Of a stretch of DNA of 8,088 nucleotides, positions 1-4,430 are shown piece by piece (positions within the stretch are counted from its first letter, which is position 1; each line of letters begins with the position of its first letter). The position numbers and the translations under genes are program-made. The stretch is from an uncultured Actinoplanes sp. Lineage in GTDB: Bacteria; Actinomycetota; Actinomycetes; Mycobacteriales; Micromonosporaceae. The stretch is taken from NCBI RefSeq assembly GCF_934643405.1, contig NZ_CAKUCL010000298.1, positions 1 to 8,088 of the forward strand, given 5' to 3'. The notes beneath the pieces were generated by a model. That model was not told the origin of the DNA. It saw only the letters and a program-made list of their open reading frames with translations, and ran no database searches.

Positions 1-64
1 GCTGGGACATCTTGCGTCGGCCGCGCCAATAGGCGACGCGGCGGCCGATCGGCAGCTCGTCCAC
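1..64 (-). CDS. XRE-type helix-turn-helix regulator, N-terminal fragment (gene continues beyond the left edge)
   Basis: Only the first 21 codons are inside the window. Read on the minus strand from GTG at 64 they give VDELPIGRRVAYWRGRRKMS and one more Q. This is the usual first helix of actinomycete XRE-family DNA-binding proteins, just before the helix-turn-helix. The start is supported by a very strong ribosome binding site, GGGGGAGG, about 4 nt upstream of the GTG (around 69-76). The gene is divergent from the prim-pol-like gene at 306 across about 240 bp, an arrangement I recall as common in actinomycetes, so it may regulate its neighbour. That link is inference. The ligand-sensing or C-terminal part cannot be seen. 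Confidence 0.72.
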   Translation of the reverse strand, partial: MDELPIGRRVAYWRGRRKMSQ

Positions 65-194
65 GGTGCCTCCCCCGACTCGCGCGGCGACCCCCGCCGG
101 CGAGCCCCTCTGTCATGTGCAGTCTGGACCCTCCACGTGCGCGTACGTCGCACAGCGTGTGTGATCGTCTGCTCACCGATGCTCGTAGTTTTTG

Positions 195-207
195 TTGCAA
201 CTTGCAA
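195..207. promoter_or_regulatory. Perfect 13-bp palindrome TTGCAACTTGCAA, candidate operator
   Basis: TTGCAA, itself a palindrome, occurs twice separated by one base, so the 13 bp form a perfect dyad. It sits in an AT-richer patch of the divergent region between the HTH regulator (start 64) and the prim-pol-like gene (start 306), about 38 bp upstream of the latter's -35 box. The position suits a regulator binding site. Which protein binds it is unknown; the divergent HTH protein is the simplest guess. Confidence 0.4.
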
Positions 208-244
208 AGGGTGGATCTGCCGAAACAAACGAGGCGTGTCTCGC

Positions 245-273
245 TTGGATACGGTCCCTTCGGCTGATATAGC
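245..273 (+). promoter_or_regulatory. Sigma70-like promoter of the prim-pol-like gene
   Basis: TTGGAT (245-250) and TATAGC (268-273) are separated by exactly 17 bp, and the -10 is preceded by TG at 265-266 with one intervening base (extended -10). Transcription would start near 280, giving a leader of about 26 nt that contains GGGGG at 291-295 as a modest ribosome binding site before the ATG at 306. Found by eye; no scoring matrix was run. Confidence 0.55.
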
Positions 274-305
274 ACCGGGCCACCTAGATCGGGGGTTATC
301 GAGCC

Positions 306-962
306 ATGCAGTGGACAGTGGGTCGTCCGTTCGTACCGCTCGTCGATCAGCTGGACCGGGTGCGGCTGCGGCGGGCCGCGACGGAATACATCAGACACGG
401 CTGGCCGGTGACGCCGGGCGCGTGGCTGACCGGCCACCGCTTCACCTGCGGCCGTCCGGGATGTCCGATCATGACGTGCCATCCCGCGCTGGAGTCCTGG
501 GAACGTCCACTGGACTCGCCGCGCACCTGGTGGCGGCACCACCCTCAATCGGTTCTGCTGGTCACCGGCGGTGCGTTCGACGCGCTGGAGGTGCCGGCCT
601 TCCTCGGCCTGCGCGTGCTGGGCACGACCCGCCTGCACCGGGGCGTGGTCGACGCGAGCGGCCCGGTCGCGGTGACCGCCGGTGGCCGCTGGATGTTCCT
701 GGTGCGGCCCGGCGTGCCGCTGCGCTCCGAGGTGGACCATCGCCTGGACGTCATCCGTCACGGCGAGGGCTCCTGGATCCCGGCCCCGCCGAGCCGCCTG
801 CTCGAGGGCCGGGTGCGCTGGGCCGTCACCCCGCAGGAGTGCGGCTGGCGACTGCCCGACGCCGACGTGGTGCAGGGACTGCTGGTGGACGCGCTCGGGT
901 CGGCGCGTGCCCCGCAACCGACCGTGCCCCGCCAGTTGTCCGCCGCCCGGCTTGATCACTGA
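306..962 (+). CDS. Prim-pol-like (bifunctional DNA primase/polymerase N-terminal domain) protein
   Basis: This 218-residue protein resembles the short stand-alone prim-pol-domain proteins of actinomycetes. Visible signs are AATEYIRHGWPVTPGAW (residues 24-40), a Cys/His cluster CGRPGCPIMTCHP (48-60), the WWRHHP segment (75-80), and VLLVTGGAFDALEVP (83-97), where the family places its DxD-like acidic residues (here D92 and E95). GPVAVTAGGRWMFLV (119-133) matches the following strand region. Full archaeal or plasmid prim-pol enzymes are longer and carry a helicase or C-terminal primase domain. None is present, so replication activity should not be assumed; the short homologues have no settled role that I know of. 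The ATG at 306 is chosen because the conserved part begins soon after it, a promoter lies at 245-273 and GGGGG precedes it. It is divergent from an HTH regulator. Confidence 0.72.
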   Translation: MQWTVGRPFVPLVDQLDRVRLRRAATEYIRHGWPVTPGAWLTGHRFTCGRPGCPIMTCHPALESWERPLDSPRTWWRHHPQSVLLVTGGAFDALEVPAFLGLRVLGTTRLHRGVVDASGPVAVTAGGRWMFLVRPGVPLRSEVDHRLDVIRHGEGSWIPAPPSRLLEGRVRWAVTPQECGWRLPDADVVQGLLVDALGSARAPQPTVPRQLSAARLDH

Positions 963-1184
963 GTGGACGGACGCCAGCCACCGCCCGACCGCCGGATCGT
1001 TGACGCTTGGAGCGGACGGTTCACGGGCATGGGCGGGGGCACGCATGTCGCAAGACAACGTAGTGGCATCTCGGGTCACGGTCGAGTCACTCGATGGAGT
1101 GAACCTGCGTGAGCGGTGGGCCGGCACCCGGCCGGGCGGTTCGCGGCCGGCGAACTCGCGGCCGGCGAACTCGCGCCCGAGACG
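963..1184. other. Convergent intergenic gap; possible 47-codon ORF at 1045-1188
   Basis: This stretch separates the end of the prim-pol-like gene from the end of the XRE-cupin gene. An ATG at 1045, preceded by GGGGG about 6 nt upstream, opens a 47-codon frame ending at 1188. Its C-terminus is the low-complexity SRPANSRPANSRPRR, produced by the 15-bp duplication. The middle shows no recognisable domain and its third positions are less GC-rich than in the flanking genes (caa, gta, gca, tct, tca, gat, gga). I doubt it is translated. The inverted repeat GTTCGC/GCGAAC (1139-1155) may help terminate transcription from either side. Confidence 0.3.
1141..1170. repeat. 15-bp tandem duplication, two perfect copies
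   Basis: TCGCGGCCGGCGAAC occurs at 1141-1155 and again at 1156-1170 without mismatch. With the preceding GT it also forms a 6-bp hairpin, GTTCGC-GGCCG-GCGAAC (1139-1155). The core GGCCGGCGAAC also appears on the minus strand within the 30-bp repeat of the nearby regulator gene (copy at 1891-1920), so the two repeats may share an origin or simply a composition bias. Confidence 0.8.
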
Positions 1185-1943
1185 TTAGGCCGGCCTCTTC
1201 GGACGGGCGCGCACGTGGATCCGCGCCCCCTGCCGATCGAAGATCGAGAGGAACTCGACCGGGCCGCCCTCGGCGCTGCCGAACCAGTGCGGCACCCTGG
1301 TGTCGAACTCGGCGGCCTCTCCCGGCGGCAGCACCAGGTCATGCTCGCCCAGGATCAGCCGCAGCTTGCCGCTGAGCACGTAGAGCCATTCGTAGCCCTC
1401 GTGCGTCTTCGGCTCCGGATGCTGCCTCTCGCCCCGCGAGATCAGGTGCTTGAACGCCTGCGGGCCGCCCGGCGTGCGGGTCAGCGGGAGGATCGTCTGC
1501 CCGTACGCCTGGATCGGTCGCGCGTAGACCCGGGGATCACCGGTCTGCGGCGCCCCGACCAGCTCGTCCAGTGGCACGCGATAGGCCCGCGCGAGCGGCA
1601 GCAGCAGCTCCAGCGTCGCCTTGCGCCCGCCCGACTCCAGCCGGGACAGCGTGCTCACCGAGATGCCGGTGGACTCGGCCAGCGCGGTGAGCGTGATGCC
1701 GGACTGCTTCCGCAGCGCCCGCAACCGCGGCCCGACCTCGCGAAGCACGTCCTCGCTCGCGCCTCCCTCCGCCGCCCCGCCGCCCGCCGGCCCGTTCCGC
1801 GCCGCCCCGCCGCCCGCCGGCCCGTTCCGCGCCGCCCCGCCGCTTGCCGGCTCACCTCTTGCCGCCCCGCCGCTTGCCGGCTCACCTCTTGCCGCCCCGC
1901 CGTTCGCCGGCCCACCCCTTGCCGCCCCGCCGTTTGCCGTCAT
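1185..1943 (-). CDS. XRE-family transcriptional regulator with C-terminal cupin domain
   Basis: From the ATG at 1943 this is a 252-residue protein. Residues 5-60 are a Gly/Ala-rich decapeptide repeat (type GGAARGEPAS). The helix-turn-helix spans about 67-129: VGPRLRALRKQSGITLTALAE, then STGISVSTLSRLESGGRKATLELLLPLARAY, ending DELVGAP. A cupin barrel covers about 160-236, with HEGYEWLYVLSGKLRLILGEHDLVLPPGEAAEFDTRVPHWF as its core strands. Such one-component regulators bind DNA through the N-terminal domain and a small ligand through the cupin. It is divergent, 47 bp apart, from the flavin oxidoreductase at 1991, a pairing I recall as frequent in actinomycetes, so it probably controls that gene and itself. 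A GTG at 1748, just before the HTH, is an alternative start that would leave the repeat untranslated; GGGA about 13 nt before 1943 is only a weak ribosome binding site. Confidence 0.88.
   Translation of the reverse strand: MTANGGAARGGPANGGAARGEPASGGAARGEPASGGAARNGPAGGGAARNGPAGGGAAEGGASEDVLREVGPRLRALRKQSGITLTALAESTGISVSTLSRLESGGRKATLELLLPLARAYRVPLDELVGAPQTGDPRVYARPIQAYGQTILPLTRTPGGPQAFKHLISRGERQHPEPKTHEGYEWLYVLSGKLRLILGEHDLVLPPGEAAEFDTRVPHWFGSAEGGPVEFLSIFDRQGARIHVRARPKRPA
1771..1940 (-). repeat. 30-bp tandem repeat, 5.7 copies, at the 5' end of the regulator gene
   Basis: Units begin every 30 bp on the plus strand at 1771, 1801, 1831, 1861, 1891 and 1921 (last one partial), each starting GCCGCCCCGCCG. 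The first two are identical to each other, as are the third and fourth; the others differ at a few positions. Thirty bases are ten codons, so the array stays in frame and encodes a Gly/Ala/Pro-rich decapeptide repeat. Identical adjacent pairs suggest recent slippage or unequal crossover, so copy number probably varies between strains. Confidence 0.93.
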
Positions 1944-1990
1944 GGCAAATATGTTTCCCTGTTCCGGCCACCAGCGTCCACCATCGGTAC
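1944..1990. promoter_or_regulatory. Divergent control region between XRE-cupin regulator and flavin oxidoreductase
   Basis: Only 47 bp separate the two start codons. Next to the regulator's ATG lies an AT-rich block with an imperfect dyad, GGCAAATATGTTTCC (1944-1958), unusual in this GC-rich context and overlapping the region where the regulator's leader would be. On the minus strand CATATT just upstream of the ATG resembles a -10 box. I see no clear ribosome binding site before the oxidoreductase ATG at 1991. An autoregulatory operator here is plausible but inferred. Confidence 0.4.
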
Positions 1991-2818
1991 ATGACATACG
2001 ACGTGATCGTGATCGGCGGCGGACCGGCGGGGCTGAGCGGCGCGGTGGCGCTCGGCCGGGCGCTGCGCTCGGTACTGGTGATCGACTCGGGCGAACCGCG
2101 CAACGCCCCGGCCGACGGCATCCACAACTTCCTCACCCGCGACGGCATGACCCCGGCGCAGTTCCGGGCGGCCGGGCGGGCCGAGGCCTCCTCGTACGGC
2201 GTCCGGTTCGTCGACGGCCGGGTGGTCGACGCCCGGCCGGGTTTCACCGTCACGCTGGCCGGCGGCGACTCCTACCAGGCGGACCGCCTGCTGGTCACCA
2301 CCGGGCTGGTCGATCGGCTGCCGGACATCCCCGGGCTGGCCGAGCGGTGGGGGTCGACGGTGCTGCACTGCCCGTACTGCCACGGTTACGAGGTCCGTGG
2401 CAAGGCGATCGGCGTGATCGGTTCGGATCGCGCGGCCGAGCAGGTGCGGCTGTGGCGGCAGTGGAGCTCCGACGTGCTGCTCCTGCCGCTCGACGAGATC
2501 GACGGCGTGGAGCCGGGCGGCGTACGGATGAAAGACGGTTCTCTGGTTTCGCGGGATTACCTGGTAGTGGCCCCGCGGATGGCGGCGCGCGCGGACTTCC
2601 TGGACGGGCTCGGGCTGGCGTCGCAGGAGCATCCGGCGGGGATCGGCACCTACGTCCCCGCGGTGGATCCCAGCGGACGGACCGCCGTGCCCGGGGTCTG
2701 GGTGGCCGGCAACGTGGCCGACCCGATGGCGCAGGTGATCAGCTCCGCCGCGGCCGGGCTGACCGCGGGCGCGATGATCAACGTGGATCTGCTCCCGCCA
2801 GCTCCCGATACGCACTGA
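1991..2818 (+). CDS. NAD(P)/FAD-dependent oxidoreductase, thioredoxin-reductase-like, with shortened NAD(P)H domain
   Basis: This 275-residue flavoprotein starts MTYDVIVIGGGPAGLSGA, a classical FAD-binding GxGxxG (G9, G11, G14). It carries the redox pair CPYC at 127-130 followed by HGYE, typical of a thioredoxin-reductase-like branch, and ends with the FAD-contacting segment GVWVAGNVADPMAQVISSAAAG (235-256), where GN replaces the usual GD. It would pass electrons from NAD(P)H through FAD to the dithiol; the partner is unknown. The NAD(P)H-binding part is odd: GVIGSDRAAE (141-150) lacks the second glycine of GxGxxG/A, and after DVLLL (161-165) the protein goes almost directly to GVRMKDG, about 25-30 residues shorter than relatives as I remember them. 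Start: the FAD motif begins at residue 5, and an upstream extension would only translate the regulator's repeat in reverse. The tail overlaps the next gene by 41 bp. Confidence 0.87.
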   Translation: MTYDVIVIGGGPAGLSGAVALGRALRSVLVIDSGEPRNAPADGIHNFLTRDGMTPAQFRAAGRAEASSYGVRFVDGRVVDARPGFTVTLAGGDSYQADRLLVTTGLVDRLPDIPGLAERWGSTVLHCPYCHGYEVRGKAIGVIGSDRAAEQVRLWRQWSSDVLLLPLDEIDGVEPGGVRMKDGSLVSRDYLVVAPRMAARADFLDGLGLASQEHPAGIGTYVPAVDPSGRTAVPGVWVAGNVADPMAQVISSAAAGLTAGAMINVDLLPPAPDTH

Positions 2819-3686
2819 GCACGGCCTCGGTGCGTTCGGCCAGCTCGGTGCCGGTCTCCGCGGGCGGGGCGCCGGCGCTGAGGCCGGACAGCACCAGCTC
2901 GGCACGGCGCACGGTCTCGCCGATGTGCCGCTCCCGCAGGAACGTCTCGCCGGCCAGCGCCGCCGTCTCGATGCCGGTCAGGATGCGATCGGCCTGCTCA
3001 CCGGTCTCCTGCCACAAGCCCTCCACCCGCTCACGCTGGCCGGTCAGGGCACGCCGGGCGGGGCTGGCGGCCGGCAGACCCTCTTCCCGTACGGCGTGGA
3101 GCCCCTCGCGGAGGCGGCGGATCTCCTGCCGGCGCACCATGATCGTGGCCAGCTCGTCGAGGGCCCGGGTGAGCGCGTGACCGGCCGTCACCGGATCGAT
3201 CATCCCGGAGAGTGCGGGCCACGTGCGGCGGACGCGACGGGCGGTGACGACGGCCCGCCGGTAGGCGGTGCGCTCCTCGGCCGAGATCAGCACCCGGACG
3301 TCGTCGGCCTGCGGCGTCTCGAAGATGCCCGGCTGGGCGGCGCGGGCCTGGCGGCGCCAGATCGCGCCGACGGTCACGGCGGACGCGCTCGCGCACAGCC
3401 ACCAGGGGACGCCGGCCGCGAACAGGACGGCGCCGGCGAAGAGCAGCGGCAGGGCCAGGCGGGCGGCGAAGGTGATGCGGTCCTCGCGGGTGCGGCCGGT
3501 GGGGGCGAGCGGAAGGGCCTCGACCAGCGAACCGTGCCGGTGCCGGCGGATGCGGCCGGTGCGCGGTGGTACGCCGTACGGGGAAACGATGATCTTCTCC
3601 GCGTCGATCCCGATGTGCAGCTCGCCGGGCACCCGGCGGTCGTGTCCCCTCAACCGGCTGATGCCGATGCGCAGGTCGGTCGGCAC
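2778..3686 (-). CDS. Predicted membrane protein with two TM segments and a helical C-terminal domain, function unknown
   Basis: I do not recognise this 302-residue protein. The start is GTG at 3686, because GGGAG sits 6 nt upstream; the open frame continues to 3845, but that extension is made of the 69-bp repeat. Residues 1-70 are basic and hydrophilic with a short strand-like part (ELHIGIDAEKIIVSPYGV, 22-39). Two hydrophobic stretches follow, about 71-91 (ITFAARLALPLLFAGAVLFAA) and 93-110 (VPWWLCASASAVTVGAIW), with RR after the second, suggesting a membrane hairpin with both ends in the cytosol. Residues about 133-300 are charged, heptad-like helices (AEERTAYRRAVVTARRVRR; VRRQEIRRLREGLHAVREE), probably coiled coil. 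The stop lies inside the 3' end of the convergent flavin oxidoreductase. No enzymatic motif was seen. Confidence 0.72.
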   Translation of the reverse strand: MPTDLRIGISRLRGHDRRVPGELHIGIDAEKIIVSPYGVPPRTGRIRRHRHGSLVEALPLAPTGRTREDRITFAARLALPLLFAGAVLFAAGVPWWLCASASAVTVGAIWRRQARAAQPGIFETPQADDVRVLISAEERTAYRRAVVTARRVRRTWPALSGMIDPVTAGHALTRALDELATIMVRRQEIRRLREGLHAVREEGLPAASPARRALTGQRERVEGLWQETGEQADRILTGIETAALAGETFLRERHIGETVRRAELVLSGLSAGAPPAETGTELAERTEAVLSAYRELAGADPR

Positions 3687-3711
3687 CCGGTTCTCCCATC
3701 GTTGTCTTCCG

Positions 3712-3849
3712 CCGGGCGGGGCCCGTTCTCGCTTCGCTGCCTTCGGCCGAGCGGTTCCGGTCCCGCATCGCCGGCATCTACCGGGCGGGCCCGCTCTCGC
3801 TTCGCTGCCTTCTGCCGAGCGGTTCCGGTCCCGCATCGCCGGCACCCTG
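3712..3849. repeat. 69-bp tandem repeat, two near-identical copies plus a decayed third
   Basis: Copies at 3712-3780 and 3781-3849 start CCGGGCGGG, share CTCGCTTCGCTGCCTT and GAGCGGTTCCGGTCCCGCAT, and end CGCCGGCA plus four variable bases. They differ at only a handful of positions. A third copy begins CCGGGCG at 3850 but soon diverges. Read on the minus strand, each unit can fold TGCCG and GCGG against CCGC and CGGCA with small bulges. The block lies in the leader or promoter region of the membrane-protein gene. It could be a dispersed intergenic repeat family; the window alone cannot show that. Confidence 0.88.
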
Positions 3850-3909
3850 CCGGGCGAACCCCGTCCCTCATCACTGGCTTTGCCGGCTCATTCGTCGCCT
3901 TCTTCTGCC

Positions 3910-3976
3910 GGGCGGGCCCGATCGCCGAGGGGAATCCGACCGGGCCCGCCCACCAGCGGGGTTCTCCCCGGTGGTG
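3910..3976 (-). terminator. Double hairpin downstream of the barstar-like gene
   Basis: Two stem-loops abut. One pairs 3951-3961 with 3966-3976 (11 bp, one G-G mismatch, 4-nt loop TTCT). The other is a perfect 11-bp stem, 3910-3920 with 3941-3951, with a 20-nt loop; the two compete for base 3951. They begin about 57 nt past the barstar-like stop codon in its reading direction. There is no U-run, as is common for terminators in high-GC actinomycetes. The inverted repeats would also act in the opposite direction. Confidence 0.55.
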
Positions 3977-4033
3977 CCACAAGAGATCGGTGGCGGGAAG
4001 GGCGAGTTGAGGGGGCCTACGGGTGCAAAACGG

Positions 4034-4327
4034 TCACTCGAAAAGCCGGAACACGAAGCGTTCGCGCCACGGCCTGCCCGACTCCTGCGACTCGATCGTC
4101 TCCAGCGTCGCGACAAACTTCTCGAACCGGGCCCGCCCGAGCGCCATCCGGATCACCGACGCGTTGATCCAGATGAGCTGCACCGGCCGCGGGTCCCCGG
4201 ACGCCAGCCGCTCCCGCAGCGACTCGATGTCGCGACAGGGGGACGGTCCGTAACCGAGGGCGCCCGCGATGCGGTGGTGAAGATCGGCTTCGTCCAGCAC
4301 GAACCGGCCGTCGATGATCACCTGCAC
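4034..4327 (-). CDS. Barstar-like (barnase inhibitor family) protein
   Basis: This 97-residue protein fits the barstar fold in size and pattern: N-terminal strand VIIDGRFV, a helix DEADLHHRIAGALG, then YGPSPCRDIESLRERL, which aligns with the barstar segment YGENLDALWDAL, then the strand VQLIWINAS and a C-terminal helix before FVFRLFE. In barstar, D35 and D39 plug the barnase active site; the aligned positions here are Glu, Glu, and Arg in place of W38, so acidity is kept but the interface differs. It would bind and block a secreted or cytosolic ribonuclease-type toxin. No barnase/RNase gene is visible within the window. The GTG at 4327 is preceded by G-rich sequence (GGGGGTGGG); a second GTG two codons on is possible. 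It is divergent from the gene at 4431. Confidence 0.7.
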   Translation of the reverse strand: MQVIIDGRFVLDEADLHHRIAGALGYGPSPCRDIESLRERLASGDPRPVQLIWINASVIRMALGRARFEKFVATLETIESQESGRPWRERFVFRLFE

Positions 4328-4380
4328 CGGCCCACCCCCATCGGCAGCAACGACCCGCCTGCCGCGCCCGGGTCGCCATG

Positions 4381-4400
4381 TATCGGGATATCCCTCGATA
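4381..4400. promoter_or_regulatory. 20-bp near-palindrome, candidate operator
   Basis: TATCGGGATATCCCTCGATA has a perfect 10-bp centre, GGGATATCCC (4385-4394), flanked by TATCG and CGATA arms with a 2-nt offset on the right. It lies in the 103-bp divergent gap between the barstar-like gene and the MDMPI-like gene, where the -35 region of the latter would fall (the -10 is at 4419). A repressor bound here could block that promoter. No regulator gene is adjacent. Confidence 0.5.
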
Positions 4401-4418
4401 GAGGTCTCGCCGCTGTTT

Positions 4419-4424
4419 TAAGGT
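4419..4424 (+). promoter_or_regulatory. Leaderless-type -10 box TAAGGT for the MDMPI-like gene
   Basis: TAAGGT matches the actinobacterial TANNNT -10 and lies 6 nt before the GTG at 4431, so the transcript would start at or next to the start codon, with little or no leader. No convincing -35 hexamer was seen; the near-palindrome at 4381-4400 occupies part of that space. If there is a leader instead, GGGAA directly before the GTG is too close to be a good ribosome binding site. Confidence 0.4.
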
Positions 4425-4430
4425 CGGGAA

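Larger units (their letters stand above)
3687..4033. other. 347-bp non-coding block of repeats and hairpins
   Basis: The region upstream of the membrane-protein gene and downstream of the barstar-like gene holds two 69-bp tandem repeats (3712-3849), a degenerate third copy that fades out after about 3850, a further CCGGGCGGGCCCG at 3908-3920, and two adjacent hairpins (3910-3976). Open frames across it on both strands consist mostly of repeat translations rich in Arg, Pro, Ser and Gly, and no ribosome binding site and start pair stood out. I take it as non-coding. Confidence 0.6.

Noticed and set aside
137..955. Long plus-strand open frame covering most of the first kilobase
   Set aside because: It overlaps the prim-pol-like gene in another frame, is Arg/Gly/Pro-rich shadow sequence, and starts upstream of the promoter at 245-273.
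1844..1990. N-terminal extension of the flavin oxidoreductase
   Set aside because: The 49 extra residues are the regulator's repeat read on the opposite strand (LPAHLLPPRR type). The FAD-binding motif begins naturally at the ATG at 1991.
1116..1994. Plus-strand open frame antisense to the XRE-cupin gene
   Set aside because: The minus strand here encodes clear HTH and cupin domains; the plus frame is low-complexity Arg/Pro/Leu with no domain, typical of antisense frames in high-GC DNA.
1621..3180. 519-codon plus-strand open frame
   Set aside because: It crosses two real genes in the wrong frame and includes reversed translations of the 30-bp repeat; the composition is shadow-like.
3687..3845. 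N-terminal extension of the membrane protein to 3845
   Set aside because: It translates the 69-bp repeat, whereas GTG 3686 has a well-spaced GGGAG ribosome binding site.
1771..3849. Tandem repeats as CRISPR arrays
   Set aside because: The units are directly contiguous with no unique spacers, and no cas genes are present.
2925..4010. Plus-strand open frame opposite the membrane-protein gene
   Set aside because: Antisense shadow: no ribosome binding site and no domain; the minus strand has the TM helices and better codon bias.
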